From positions 1,054,001 to 1,118,000 of the forward strand of contig NZ_JAKRKC020000001.1 of the NCBI RefSeq assembly GCF_022664455.2: a stretch of 64,000 nt of DNA. Direction: 5' to 3'. Shown here piece by piece: positions 9,072 through 18,036 of this stretch. The stretch comes from Actinomadura luzonensis (lineage in GTDB: Bacteria; Actinomycetota; Actinomycetes; Streptosporangiales; Streptosporangiaceae). Both the position numbers and the translations under genes were made by a program. The number at the start of each line of letters is the position of its first letter. Position 1 is the first letter of the stretch. Under the pieces are notes generated by a model, which was not told the DNA's origin, did not search any database, and worked only from the letters and a program-made list of their open reading frames with translations.

Positions 9072-10480
9072 TCCCGCTGCCGACCGGGCTGCGCGCCCGC
9101 CTGGTCATCACGTTCACGCTCGTCGCCGTCACCGCGTCCACGCTGGTGGCGACGATCGGCTTCGAGCTGGCCAAGACCGCGCTGGTCACCAGGACCGAGC
9201 GCACCTCGATGGACCTGGTCACCCGCGAGCTCGGCGGCGTCGACTTCCCCGTCGGCCGGCTGCGGCCGGGCGAGGCCGCGCCCACCACCAACGAGCTGAA
9301 CCGGCTGGCCCAGACGCTCAGCGCACCCGGCCGCGGCGTGGTGGTCGAGTACGGCGACCTGGTCTCGGTCACCGGCCCGATGACGCTCGGCGACGTGCCC
9401 AACGAGCTGTACGGGCGGGCCAAGCAGAGCGTCGTGACCCAGCGCCGGGTCATCAGGAACGAGCTGTGGCTGATCGTCGGCGCCGAGGTCTACCGGGACG
9501 CCAGCGGCGTGCCCGAGGCCACCGGCCTGCGCGCCTTCGTCTTCTTCCCCATGCGCGCCGACGTGAGCCAGCTCGACACCCTGCGCGTGCGGCTCTTCCA
9601 GGGCGGCATCGCCATCGTGGTGATCGCCCTGGTCGTGGCGCTGCTGTCGGCCCGCCAGGTGCTGCTGCCGGTGCGCCGGCTGAGCGCCGCGGCCCAGGCG
9701 CTCGGCGAGGGCCGGCTGGACACCCGCCTGCCGGTCCACGGCCAGGACGAGCTGGCCGGGCTGACCGCCCGCTTCAACGACGCCGCCGCCGCGCTGGAGC
9801 TGAGCGTGTCCGAGCTGCGCTCGCTGGAGGCCATGTCGCGCCGGTTCGTGGCCGACGTCTCGCACGAGCTGCGCACGCCGCTGACCGCCATGACGGCCGT
9901 GGCCGACGTGCTGTCGGAGGAGGCCAGCCGGCTGCCCGAGGCGCCCGCGGAGGCCGTCCGGCTGGTGCTGCGGGAGATCGAGCGGCTGCGCGAGCTGGTC
10001 GAGCACCTCATCGAGATCAGCCGCTTCGACGCCGGCACCGCCACGCTCAACCTGGAGCCGGTCAACGTGGCCGACGCCATCGCCGACTGCCTGGAGACGC
10101 GCGGCTGGAGCGATCAGGTCAAGGTCAACGCCTCCCAGGGGCTGACCGCCAACCTCGACCCGAGGAGGTTCGACGTGATCGTGGCCAACCTCGTCGGCAA
10201 CGCGCTCAAGCACGGCGGCCCCCCGGTCGTGGTCAACGCCAGGAGCACGGAGAACGGGCTGGAGGTCAAGGTGCGCGACCACGGCAGGGGCATCCCGCGC
10301 GAGGCGCTGCCGCACGTCTTCGACCGCTTCTTCAAGGCCGGCGCGGGCCGGGCCCGCAGCCAGGGCAGCGGCCTCGGCCTGGCCATCGCCCGCGCGAACG
10401 TGCACCTGCACGGCGGCACCATCTCCGTGCGCGCCCAGGACCCCGGGACCCTCTTCACGGTCTGGCTGCCGCACTCATGA
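9068..10480 (+). CDS. membrane sensor histidine kinase
   Basis: 470 residues. A first membrane helix lies near residues 8-30, an extracytoplasmic sensor domain follows, and a second helix lies near 165-190. HAMP comes next, then HisKA with the phospho-acceptor His in DVSHELRTPLTAM near residue 265. HATPase_c shows N (VANLVGNALKHG), G1 (DHGRGIP), F (VFDRFF) and G2 (GSGLGLAIA) boxes. The phospho-acceptor region resembles MtrB/AfsQ2/CseC-type actinobacterial kinases. It overlaps the regulator by 4 bp and the lipoprotein gene by 4 bp, so all three are coupled. The stimulus is unknown; an envelope signal is plausible. Confidence 0.93.
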   Translation: MIPLPTGLRARLVITFTLVAVTASTLVATIGFELAKTALVTRTERTSMDLVTRELGGVDFPVGRLRPGEAAPTTNELNRLAQTLSAPGRGVVVEYGDLVSVTGPMTLGDVPNELYGRAKQSVVTQRRVIRNELWLIVGAEVYRDASGVPEATGLRAFVFFPMRADVSQLDTLRVRLFQGGIAIVVIALVVALLSARQVLLPVRRLSAAAQALGEGRLDTRLPVHGQDELAGLTARFNDAAAALELSVSELRSLEAMSRRFVADVSHELRTPLTAMTAVADVLSEEASRLPEAPAEAVRLVLREIERLRELVEHLIEISRFDAGTATLNLEPVNVADAIADCLETRGWSDQVKVNASQGLTANLDPRRFDVIVANLVGNALKHGGPPVVVNARSTENGLEVKVRDHGRGIPREALPHVFDRFFKAGAGRARSQGSGLGLAIARANVHLHGGTISVRAQDPGTLFTVWLPHS

Positions 10481-10995
10481 GAGCCGTCCTCGCCCTCCTC
10501 GCCCTCCTCGCCCCGCTGGCCGCCGCCGCCTGCGGCATCTCGCCCACCGACGTGCAGGACCGGGGCAACGCGCCCACCATCAGGATCCCGCCGCCGTCCA
10601 AGACGATCTACCTGATCCGGGACGGCAAGCTCGCGCTGGAGCCGGCCGACGTCGGCGACGACACCGTGGAGAGCCTGCTCGGCGCGCTGTTCGACGCCTC
10701 CTCGCAGCCGCTCGGCGACCGGGAGACGGCGCTGCGCGGGTTCACGTACCTGCGGACCAAGGACTCGCTCAACCCAGTGCAGCGCGACGAGATGCAGCTC
10801 CCGCGCACGCTGACGCTGACGGTCTACATCCGGGGCGAGGGCACGCTGAGCGACCTCGCCAAGGCGCAGATCGTCTGCACGGCGCAGCAGGACGCGGCGT
10901 ACGAGCAGGTCAAGATCGTCCGGGACAACGAGAACCGCCCCCCGAAGGACGAGGGGCGGTACACCTGCGGCGATCTGCGCGGCGCTACATCGTGA
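10477..10995 (+). CDS. small lipoprotein coupled to a two-component system
   Basis: 172 residues. A short basic N-terminus and a Leu/Ala-rich helix end in a lipobox-like LAAAACG with Cys19 as the likely lipid anchor. The mature part has [15 protein letters not shown] and a segment resembling one half of the GerMN fold of LpqB-type lipoproteins. Its start overlaps the kinase stop (ATGA), which suggests that it modulates the sensor as LpqB and CseA do for theirs. It ends inside the convergent phoH gene with an 11-bp overlap. Confidence 0.8.
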   Translation: MRAVLALLALLAPLAAAACGISPTDVQDRGNAPTIRIPPPSKTIYLIRDGKLALEPADVGDDTVESLLGALFDASSQPLGDRETALRGFTYLRTKDSLNPVQRDEMQLPRTLTLTVYIRGEGTLSDLAKAQIVCTAQQDAAYEQVKIVRDNENRPPKDEGRYTCGDLRGATS

Positions 10996-12310
10996 TGTCC
11001 TCCAGCATCTCGGTGACCAGCGCGGCGATCGGCGAGCGCTCGGAGCGGGTCAGCGTCACGTGCGCGAACAGCGGATGGCCCTTCAGCTTCTCCACCACCG
11101 CCACCACGCCGTCGTGCCGGCCGACCCGCAGGTTGTCGCGCTGGGCGATGTCGTGGGTGAGCACGACCCGCGAGTTGGCGCCGATCCGGCTCAGCACCGT
11201 CAGCAGCACCCCGCGCTCCAGCGACTGGGCCTCGTCCACGATCACGAACGCGTCGTGCAGCGAGCGGCCGCGGATGTGCGTCAGCGGGAGCACCTCCAGC
11301 ATGCCCCTGTCGAGCACCTCCTCGATCACCTCGGGCGTGGTGACCGCGCCCAGCGTGTCGTAGACCGCCTGCGCCCACGGGCCCATCTTCTCGCCCTCGG
11401 TGCCCGGCAGGTAGCCGAGCTCCTGGCCGCCGACGGCGTAGAGCGGGCGGAAGACGACCACCTTGCGGTGCTGGCGGCGCTCCAGGACGGCCTCCAGCCC
11501 CGCGCAGAGCGCCAGCGCCGACTTGCCGGTGCCGGCCCGGCCGCCCAGCGAGATGATGCCGATCTCCGGGTCCATCAGCAGGTCGAGCGCGATGCGCTGC
11601 TCCGCGGAGCGGCCGTGCAGGCCGAACACCTCGCGGTCGCCGCGCACCAGGCGCACCGACTTGTCCGGCAGCACCCGGCCGAGCGCCGAGCCCCTGGCCG
11701 ACAGCAGCCGCAGCCCGGTGTGCGTGGGCAGCTCCCTGGCCTCCTCGATGTCGGCCGTGCCGTGCTCGAAGAGCGTCTCGACGTCCTCGGCGGTGACCTG
11801 GATCTCGGCCATCCCGGTCCAGCCCGACTCGTGCACCAGCTCGGCGCGGTACTCCTCGGCGGTCAGGCCGATGGAGGCCGCCTTGACCCGCATGGGCAGG
11901 TCCTTGGAGACCAGCACGACGTCGCAGCCCTCGGCGGCCAGGTGACGGGCCACCGTGAGGATGCGCGTGTCGTTGTCGCCGAGGCGGAACCCGACGGGCA
12001 GGATGGAAGGATCGCTGTGATTGAGCTCAACCCTGAGCGTGCCGTCCCCCGTCGGCGTCGGCATGGGCTCGTCGAGCCTGCCGTGCTTGATCCGCAGATC
12101 GTCGAGATAACGCAGGGCCTGCCTGGCGAAATAACCGAGCTCTGGATGGTGTCGCTTGCCTTCCAGCTCGGTGATCACGACGATCGGCAGAACCACGTCG
12201 TGCTCGGCGAAGCGGGTCAGGGCCGCCGGGTCGGCCAGGAGGACCGACGTGTCGAGCACGTAGGTACGCTTGGCCGGCTGGGTCGTAGGGTTGCTCGAGG
12301 ACACTGCCAC
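10985..12310 (-). CDS. phoH: PIN-PhoH fusion protein (PhoH2-type RNA helicase/nuclease)
   Basis: 441 residues. The N-terminal PIN domain (about 15-150) keeps its acidic residues in [26 protein letters not shown] and VLVSKD. The C-terminal PhoH ATPase has Walker [14 protein letters not shown] near 255-268 and Walker [11 protein letters not shown] near 357. Proteins of this fusion unwind and cut RNA in mycobacteria. GTG 12310 was chosen because GGGGGAG lies 6-7 nt upstream. A strong 8-bp hairpin sits just 5' of that ribosome binding site. The 3' end overlaps the convergent lipoprotein gene by 11 bp. Confidence 0.94.
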   Translation of the reverse strand: MAVSSSNPTTQPAKRTYVLDTSVLLADPAALTRFAEHDVVLPIVVITELEGKRHHPELGYFARQALRYLDDLRIKHGRLDEPMPTPTGDGTLRVELNHSDPSILPVGFRLGDNDTRILTVARHLAAEGCDVVLVSKDLPMRVKAASIGLTAEEYRAELVHESGWTGMAEIQVTAEDVETLFEHGTADIEEARELPTHTGLRLLSARGSALGRVLPDKSVRLVRGDREVFGLHGRSAEQRIALDLLMDPEIGIISLGGRAGTGKSALALCAGLEAVLERRQHRKVVVFRPLYAVGGQELGYLPGTEGEKMGPWAQAVYDTLGAVTTPEVIEEVLDRGMLEVLPLTHIRGRSLHDAFVIVDEAQSLERGVLLTVLSRIGANSRVVLTHDIAQRDNLRVGRHDGVVAVVEKLKGHPLFAHVTLTRSERSPIAALVTEMLEDITM

Positions 12311-12315
12311 ACGTT

Positions 12316-12345
12316 CTCCCCCGGGCGCCCCACGCGCGGGCGCCC
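12316..12345 (-). promoter_or_regulatory. phoH leader hairpin beside the ribosome binding site
   Basis: GGGCGCCC occurs at 12323-12330 and again at 12338-12345. The motif is its own reverse complement, so the two copies form a perfect 8-bp stem with a 7-nt loop. The stem abuts the Shine-Dalgarno sequence at 12316-12322. It could control ribosome access or be a processing signal. Confidence 0.42.
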
Positions 12346-12517
12346 TGCAGACGAGGCGGGAATCGGACCGGACCCGCGTTCCCCGACCGTGACGTGCCGG
12401 TGGTGCCGGGTTCCGGCCCCCCTCGGCAAGTCATCGTGCAAAGGCGGGCCCTCTCCGGAGTGTCCGACCTGTGGCCGGACACTTTCAACGTTACGTCCTC
12501 GATACCCGAATGTCGTG

Positions 12518-13279
12518 TCAAGAACCGTAACGTCGATGTCTCGCAGCGTAATCGCGCAGCGCCCGCAGGAAATCCACCCTGCGGAAGTCGGGCCAGTAGG
12601 CCTCGTGGAAGTAGAACTCGGAATGAGCGCTCTGCCAGAGCATGAAGCCCGACAGACGCTGCTCGCCCGAGGTCCGGATGAGGAGGTCCGGGTCGGGCTG
12701 GCCGCGAGTGTAGAGATGCTCGGCGATGTGCTCGACATCGAGTACCTCGACGAGGTCCTCGATGCTCGCCCCCTTGCTCGCTTGCTCCTGGAGCAGTGAG
12801 CGCACCGCATCGGCAATCTCACGTCTTCCTCCATACCCAACTGCAACGTTCACAATCAGGCCTGGACGGTGTGATGAAGCTTCTTTTGCATTTTTCAGGA
12901 CATTCGCCGTGCGGGCGGGGAGCAGATCGAGCGCCCCGACGGGGATGATCCGCCAGCCCTCGTCCACCAGCTCGCGCGTCACGTCCTCGATGATGCGCAG
13001 AAGCGGCTCCAGCTCCTCACGCGGCCGGTTGAGGTTGTCGTTGGAGAGCATCCACACGGTGACGACCTCGACGCCCGTCTCCCGGCACCAGCCGAGCAGC
13101 TCGGAGATCTTGTCGGCGCCCTTGCGGTGCCCGGTGGAGACGTCGCTCATGCCCATGGCGCGCGCCCAGCGGCGGTTGCCGTCGATGATGACCCCGACAT
13201 GCCGGGGGATGCTGTCCCGGGACAGCTTGGCCTCCAGCCGGCGCTCGTACAGCCGGTAGACCAGGTCGCGCAGGCCCAC
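12518..13279 (-). CDS. uppS: isoprenyl (cis-prenyl) transferase, undecaprenyl-diphosphate-synthase family
   Basis: 253 residues. GVIIDGNRRWAR near residue 30 is the diphosphate-binding signature. SNDNLNRP, VAVGYGGRREI, the RTSGEQRLSGFMLWQ arginine/serine site and EFYFHEAYWPDF complete the family pattern. The enzyme condenses isopentenyl diphosphate units in cis to make the polyprenyl carrier for wall synthesis. Actinomycetes often have two family members, and which chain length this one makes cannot be decided here. GTG 13279 was chosen over a TTG at 13327 because GGGGAGGA lies 6 nt upstream. It follows the hypothetical gene at 13331 with 51 bp between. Confidence 0.93.
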   Translation of the reverse strand: MGLRDLVYRLYERRLEAKLSRDSIPRHVGVIIDGNRRWARAMGMSDVSTGHRKGADKISELLGWCRETGVEVVTVWMLSNDNLNRPREELEPLLRIIEDVTRELVDEGWRIIPVGALDLLPARTANVLKNAKEASSHRPGLIVNVAVGYGGRREIADAVRSLLQEQASKGASIEDLVEVLDVEHIAEHLYTRGQPDPDLLIRTSGEQRLSGFMLWQSAHSEFYFHEAYWPDFRRVDFLRALRDYAARHRRYGS

Positions 13280-13330
13280 GGAGTGTCCTCCCCAGCGGTA
13301 TGCCTTCGTCAATGACCCAACAGGCAATTA

Positions 13331-13864
13331 TCACCGCGTTTCGCCCGTGCCTGCTCCCTCTATCGCATTCCTCGCCAGATCTCCGCCTTCCAGACATCCT
13401 TCGGCCTCCCGCACGAGACCGCGCACGAACGACGACAGCTCGGCGGAGGTCAGCACCGCCCGCAGGCCGACGCCCGTGGCGCCCCACGCCTCCACGTAGG
13501 CGCGCCTGGTCACCCGCCACCGGCCGCCCTCCCACAGCGGGATCGTGCGCAGGCGGCAGCTCAGCTCGCCGCCCGCCGGGCCCGACCTGCTGCGGTAGCG
13601 GAAAGAGAACAGCTCGCCGTCCGGCTCGTCGCCGGGGAAGCGGTCGTCGGGGTCGGCCCAGGACGGGGCCGCGCCCTCGCGGGCCTCGTCCACGCCGCGC
13701 GCCAGGCGGCTCAGCAGCCAGCCGCAGCGCTCGCCCACGCTGCCGTACGGGTCGCCGTCACGGTGCAGCTCCAGCGTCACCTCGTACGGGGCGCCGACGC
13801 TGTCGCGGCACGCCACCGGCGTGACGCTCAAGTAGGAGCCGTCGAGGCAGCGCAGTCCCCCCAT
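13331..13864 (-). CDS. conserved hypothetical protein
   Basis: 177 residues with no motif I recognise. It is soluble, acidic overall, rich in Arg and Glu, and has three Cys (residues 6, 19 and 47) in the N-terminal part. There is no signal peptide or membrane helix. It starts 28 bp downstream of the AttH/CrtC-like gene on the same strand, so it is probably in the same transcript. The codon pattern is the usual GC3-rich one, which supports it being a real gene. Confidence 0.65.
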   Translation of the reverse strand: MGGLRCLDGSYLSVTPVACRDSVGAPYEVTLELHRDGDPYGSVGERCGWLLSRLARGVDEAREGAAPSWADPDDRFPGDEPDGELFSFRYRSRSGPAGGELSCRLRTIPLWEGGRWRVTRRAYVEAWGATGVGLRAVLTSAELSSFVRGLVREAEGCLEGGDLARNAIEGAGTGETR

Positions 13865-13892
13865 GCACCCTGCGTTTCCCGGGCGTCACCCG

Positions 13893-14768
13893 CTAAACCC
13901 AGGCGTGCGAGCGCCATCCCGGCGGCTGGTGCCACTCCGTCCAGCCGTGCCCCGAGCGGCCGTCCTCGGCCTCGAACCGGCACAGCGCGCGCGGGAACGC
14001 CGCCACCGCGTTCTCCGGCGACACCAGCGTCACCGGCGCGAACGCCACCGGCCGCGCCGTCACCGCGAGGCCGGGGAAGCGCAGCACGGTCTCCGCCGGC
14101 CGGTCGCCGTCGAACGTGGTGGCCGCCGCGAAGCCGCCGGCGTGCGCGAGCTCGCCGCCCGGCGGCACGGTGAACGCCGGCCACGGCAGGTCGAGGCCGA
14201 GGTTGGCGCGCATGCCGTGCAGGAAGGTGCCGTCGGACAGCCGGGCGCTGCTCCACATCCAGGAGATCGACCACCAGTCGCGGACGCCCCAGCTGTGGTC
14301 GCGCTCGCCGTGGCCGCGGAAGGGGCGGCCGTCGATCGTGCCGGTGACCTCGCAGGGGATCTCGTAGCGCGGGGTCAGGGAGTAGCCGTAGACGCCGCCC
14401 GCCGTGCGCCACTCCAGGTCGAGCGAGAGCGCGTCGGAGACCAGCCGGACCCGGGCCGCGCCGAACGGCTCGCCGGCCTGCTGGGACGCCTCGTAGCCCG
14501 CGCCCCGCACGGTCAGGGCGGGGTCGCCGCCGGCGGGGAGCGGCGCGTCGTGGTCGATCACGGACGCGGCCAGGCCGCCGGGGGTGACCAGGCAGGCCCA
14601 GTACCAGGCGCGCTTCCAGTTGGGGTAGAGGCCCAGCCGGACGTAGCCGGCGAGCTCGCCGTCGCCGGCGACGAAGTCGAAATAGTAGGACTCGTTCCAC
14701 AGCGGCTCGCCGCCGGGCTCGTGGACGTGCTCGTCCAGTGGCCACTCGCCCATGTTGACGATGCGCAT
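13893..14768 (-). CDS. AttH/CrtC-superfamily-like protein (DUF7064/DUF7065 type)
   Basis: 291 residues, soluble and tryptophan-rich. The segment GHGERDHSWGVRDWW followed by SISWMWSSARLSDGT is typical of the tandem lipocalin-like fold of the AttH/CrtC (carotenoid hydratase-like) superfamily. Nothing shows a specific substrate. GGGAGG lies 4 nt before the ATG. The gene is only 19 bp downstream of the small partner gene of the MNIO cassette and could belong to that transcript, but similar genes also occur alone, so a functional link is weak. Confidence 0.74.
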   Translation of the reverse strand: MRIVNMGEWPLDEHVHEPGGEPLWNESYYFDFVAGDGELAGYVRLGLYPNWKRAWYWACLVTPGGLAASVIDHDAPLPAGGDPALTVRGAGYEASQQAGEPFGAARVRLVSDALSLDLEWRTAGGVYGYSLTPRYEIPCEVTGTIDGRPFRGHGERDHSWGVRDWWSISWMWSSARLSDGTFLHGMRANLGLDLPWPAFTVPPGGELAHAGGFAAATTFDGDRPAETVLRFPGLAVTARPVAFAPVTLVSPENAVAAFPRALCRFEAEDGRSGHGWTEWHQPPGWRSHAWV

Positions 14769-14787
14769 GTCGCCTCCCGGGCGCAGC

Positions 14788-15195
14788 TTACGGCACGAGC
14801 CTGGACCACCAGCGGGACCTGCGGCGGGGCCGGTCCTCCGCCGCCATCAGGCCGCGCTCGCGCAGCCAGGCGGCGAAGTCGTCGGCGTCGGCGCGGTAGC
14901 CGGGCGGCGGCTCGGTGCGCGCGCGGGCGTACGCGGCGAACTCGGCGGCCAGCTTCGGCCCCGCCGCCACGGCGGTGTCGGGACGGATGCGCGCCACGAT
15001 GGCCCGCCGCTTGGCGACCAGGCTGGCCGCCTGGGCGCGCATCCGGGCCTGGTCGAAGCCCTCGGGCACCTCGCCCGCCGCGACCAGCGCCCGCACCACC
15101 CGGGCCTGCGCCTCCGCCAGCCGGGCCTGCGCCTCCGCCAGTCGCTCCTCCTCGGGCCGCTCCTCCTCGGGCCGCTCCTCCTCGGGCGGGCTCAT
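14788..15195 (-). CDS. small MNIO-associated hypothetical protein (candidate partner protein)
   Basis: 135 residues. The N-terminus is a charged helical stretch with tandem PEEER and LAEAQAR repeats. The middle is an Ala-rich helix ([16 protein letters not shown]), and the C-terminus is basic and tryptophan-containing ([13 protein letters not shown]). There is no membrane helix. The ATG overlaps the stop of the MNIO gene, so the two are translationally coupled. MNIO enzymes commonly need a small partner that binds the precursor, such as MbnC or TglI, and the coupling makes this the candidate. No sequence likeness to a known partner is visible. Confidence 0.76.
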   Translation of the reverse strand: MSPPEEERPEEERPEEERLAEAQARLAEAQARVVRALVAAGEVPEGFDQARMRAQAASLVAKRRAIVARIRPDTAVAAGPKLAAEFAAYARARTEPPPGYRADADDFAAWLRERGLMAAEDRPRRRSRWWSRLVP

Positions 15196-16040
15196 CGGAC
15201 CCGCTCCGCGCCCGCGGCCATCGCGGCCCTGATGCGCCCCAGCTCGGCGGCGAGAACCGCGTCGCTCGGGAACTCGTCGTCCCACTCCAGCAGCACGCCG
15301 GGCGGGGCCGCGCGGGCGCACAGCTCGGTCAGCAGGTCGAGGACCGGCTCGGGCGCGGCCGTGGTGTGGGTGTCGTGCCAGATGCCCTGGTGCTCGTAAC
15401 CGCCGGCGACGTGCACGTACGCCAGGCGCTCCAGCGGCAGGTCGTCGAGCGCGGCCACCGCCGACAGGCCCAGGTTGACCTGGTTGGTGTAGAGGTTGGC
15501 CACGTCGACCAGCAGCCGCACCCCCGTCCGCTCGACCAGCTCGGCGAGGAAGCGGCCCTCGGTCAGCTCGTCGTCCGGCCAGCCGAAGATGGCGGCCACG
15601 TTCTCCAGCGCCAGCGGGACGGGCAGCGCGTCCTGGGCCCGGCGCACGTTCTCGGTCACCACCCGCAGCGACTCCCGGGTGCGCGGGATCGGCAGCAGGT
15701 GCCCCGCCTCCAAACCGCCGCCCCTGACGAACGCCAGGTGCTCGCTGACCAGCGGCGCGTCCAGCGCCTCCGCGCAGGCGGCCAGGTGCGCCAGCCGGCC
15801 GGGGGACGGCGGCTCGGCCCCGCCGATCCCGAGCGACACCCCGTGCGGGATCACCGGCACGCCCTTGGCCCGCAGCAGCCGCAGCGACTCCGGCAGGTCG
15901 CCGGGCCGCAGGTTCTCGGCGATGGCCTCGACGAAGTCCACGCCCGCCAGACGCTCGACGGTGAGGTCCAGCTCCGACCGCCAGCCGATGCCGACGCCCA
16001 GCTCCGTCCGCCCGTTCCCGTCGTCCCGCTCCCCCGTCAT
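15192..16040 (-). CDS. DUF692 / MNIO-family multinuclear non-heme iron oxidative enzyme
   Basis: 282 residues in a TIM-barrel family. The metal ligands of MNIO enzymes are all present: His66 (IPHGVSLG), Glu100-His101 (SEHLAF), His114, Glu146-Asn147 (LENVA), Asp179 and Asn182 (DVANLY), His210 (VHVAGG), Asp223/His225 (WHDTHTT) and Glu252 (LEWDD). Characterised members (MbnB, TglH, BufB) use two or three irons and oxygen to modify cysteines of peptides. ATG 16040 was chosen because AGGAG lies 7 nt upstream. It sits 55 bp after a TIGR04222-type membrane protein gene and overlaps its small partner by 4 bp. Confidence 0.91.
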   Translation of the reverse strand: MTGERDDGNGRTELGVGIGWRSELDLTVERLAGVDFVEAIAENLRPGDLPESLRLLRAKGVPVIPHGVSLGIGGAEPPSPGRLAHLAACAEALDAPLVSEHLAFVRGGGLEAGHLLPIPRTRESLRVVTENVRRAQDALPVPLALENVAAIFGWPDDELTEGRFLAELVERTGVRLLVDVANLYTNQVNLGLSAVAALDDLPLERLAYVHVAGGYEHQGIWHDTHTTAAPEPVLDLLTELCARAAPPGVLLEWDDEFPSDAVLAAELGRIRAAMAAGAERVR

Positions 16041-16095
16041 GCCGCCGCTCCTGTCTCCCCGCACCTCGGTTCTCCTTCCCGTGACGATCCCGTCG

Positions 16096-16869
16096 TCAGC
16101 CGCCGCCCCGGTCGCCCGCCGCCAGCTCCACCTGGAGAGCGGGGTCGCGGACCGCGCCGAGGCCGTACAGCGCGACCGCGTACGCCTCCTCGGCCGTCCC
16201 CCGCGGATGCCCGGCCCGCGCCGCCTCCAGCGACTCCAGGCCCGCGCCGGTCACCGTGGCGCGCGCGGCCCGCCGCTGCCGCCCGGCCGCGACCAGCGCG
16301 AACACCCCCGTCGCCGCGAGCACGGCCAGTGCGGCCACCGCCGACCGGCGCACGCCCTGGACCACGATCGTCACCAGCGTCAGCACCTCGCCGGCGAGCA
16401 CCACCACCGCGGCCCACCGCAGCCGCCCGGCCAGCCGGGCGGCCCGCTCGAAGGCGCCGGGGGCGAGCACCAGGCCCGCCCCGGCGAGCCGGCGGGCGAG
16501 CGCGTCCATGGCGAGGGTGCGGCCGGTCTCGACGCGGAGCGCGGTCACCGGCAGCCCCGAGCGGGAGGCGAGCACGCCCAGCACCGCCTCCTCCACCGGG
16601 TCGCGCCCCGAGGCAGGGGCGTGCACGCGGTGCACGGTGCCGCCGCGCGCCACCCGTACGTGACCGGCCCCGGCCAGCACCGCGAGCGCCGTGTCCGCCA
16701 CCCGCCGCGCCCCGCCGGCCACGTACGCCAGCTCGTACGGCCCGAGCGGCCGCGGCCGCGCCCCGGCCCCGGCCGCGAGGGCGGCGGCGTGCTCCCCCCG
16801 CAGCTCCAGGGCCGTGCGGAGGACGAACGCGGCGACCACCGCCGCGGAGCCGAGCAGGACCAGATCCAT
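16096..16869 (-). CDS. TIGR04222-domain membrane protein, paralogue without Cys-rich tail
   Basis: 257 residues. An N-terminal membrane helix ([14 protein letters not shown]) is followed by the shared core [31 protein letters not shown] and two central membrane helices near 140-190. The C-terminal module holds [13 protein letters not shown] and ends [10 protein letters not shown]. It aligns by eye over its whole length with the neighbouring 327-residue paralogue but stops exactly where that one begins its Gly/Cys-rich tail, and it has no cysteine. GGGAGGG lies 5 nt before ATG 16869. The pair looks like a tandem duplication in which one copy lost or never gained the modification tail. Confidence 0.86.
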   Translation of the reverse strand: MDLVLLGSAAVVAAFVLRTALELRGEHAAALAAGAGARPRPLGPYELAYVAGGARRVADTALAVLAGAGHVRVARGGTVHRVHAPASGRDPVEEAVLGVLASRSGLPVTALRVETGRTLAMDALARRLAGAGLVLAPGAFERAARLAGRLRWAAVVVLAGEVLTLVTIVVQGVRRSAVAALAVLAATGVFALVAAGRQRRAARATVTGAGLESLEAARAGHPRGTAEEAYAVALYGLGAVRDPALQVELAAGDRGGG

Positions 16870-16977
16870 CCGAGCCCTCCCTCCGAAGGCAGCCCGACGG
16901 GCCGGGTACCCGGAAGACGAGTGGAGCGGGCGGGAAGGTTCCGCCTCCGGGGCCACACTTCCGTCCACGCCGGGAAG

Positions 16978-17961
16978 TCAGTCGCCGCCCCCGCCGCAGC
17001 CGCCGCCGCAACCGCCGCCGCCGCAGCTCGACCCGCCGTCCGACCCGCTCCCGCAGCCGGAGGAGCCGCCCGAGTCCGAGCCGCCGAAGTCCGAGCCGCC
17101 GTAGGAGTCGCCGTAGGACGGCCCGTCGCCGCCGCTGTACGTCCCGCAGGCGCCGGCGCAGTCGCCGCCCGGGTCGCCGGCCGCCAGCTCGTCGCAGAGC
17201 GCCGGGTCGCCCGCGTCCGCCAGCCCGTACAGCGCCACCGGCACCCCCACGGCCAGCGCCAGCGAGCCCGGGTCGCGCACGCCGCGCGGATGGTGGGCGC
17301 GCGCGGCCCGCAACACCTCGCGGCCCTCCCGCGTCACGACGTTCCGCAGCCGCCTGCCGTGCTTGCGGCAGGACCCGAAGCCGACGATCACGGCGAACAC
17401 CCCGAACAGCACCGTCCCGCCGAAGACCTCGTCGCCGCTCAGCGCGCCGGTCACCTTCAGCGTCACCACCAGCGCCACGAACCCCGCCGCCAGCCACGTG
17501 ACGGCCGCGAGCTGGTCGCGCCGCCGCCACGCCGTCGCGAACGCCCCGCGCGGCACGAGCAGCCCGCGCGCCTCCAGCTCGGCGGCGAGCGCGGCCAGGG
17601 CGGGCTGCGACTCCAGCTCGCGCCGCAGCTCGGCGGCCCGGTAGCCGCCGGGGCGGGAGGCGAGCGCGTCCAGCGCGGCCTGCTCGATCGGCACCGGCGA
17701 AGGCCGCGCCCCGTGCACGGCGGTGACCCGGGAGCCCCTGGAGACGCGGACGGCGCCGGCCGTCGCGAGGACGGCCAGCGCCGTGTTGATGGCCCTGCGG
17801 GGCCCGCCCGCCAGGTACGCCAGCTCGTACGGGCCCAGGAAGTGCCCGCCGCCGCCCGGCGGAGCCTCGGCGACGCGCCGCCTGGCCTCCTCGACCCGGC
17901 CGCCCGCCACGTTGACCAGCACGACCACGGCGAGCGCGGCCACGAGCAGGACGAACCCCAC
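16978..17961 (-). CDS. TIGR04222-domain membrane protein with Gly/Ser/Cys-rich C-terminal tail (candidate MNIO substrate)
   Basis: 327 residues. A membrane helix occupies residues 2-20, the core GPYELAYLAGGPRRAINTAL lies near 43-62, and two further helices lie near 150-172 and 179-197. From about residue 262 the protein becomes low-complexity Gly, Ser and Asp with cysteines at 256, 268, 272, 303, 313, 318 and 322, ending with closely spaced Cys-Gly clusters. Such tails on TIGR04222 proteins are typically found next to DUF692 genes. GTG 17961 was chosen for GGGGGG four bases upstream. It is the first gene of the cassette, 75 bp after pckG. Confidence 0.88.
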   Translation of the reverse strand: MGFVLLVAALAVVVLVNVAGGRVEEARRRVAEAPPGGGGHFLGPYELAYLAGGPRRAINTALAVLATAGAVRVSRGSRVTAVHGARPSPVPIEQAALDALASRPGGYRAAELRRELESQPALAALAAELEARGLLVPRGAFATAWRRRDQLAAVTWLAAGFVALVVTLKVTGALSGDEVFGGTVLFGVFAVIVGFGSCRKHGRRLRNVVTREGREVLRAARAHHPRGVRDPGSLALAVGVPVALYGLADAGDPALCDELAAGDPGGDCAGACGTYSGGDGPSYGDSYGGSDFGGSDSGGSSGCGSGSDGGSSCGGGGCGGGCGGGGD

Positions 17962-18036
17962 GATGCCCCCCAATGCGTCGGTACGGCGGCAGGCGCCAAG
18001 GTAGGGCCAGGCCGCCGCACCGCACAAGGGCGGCCG

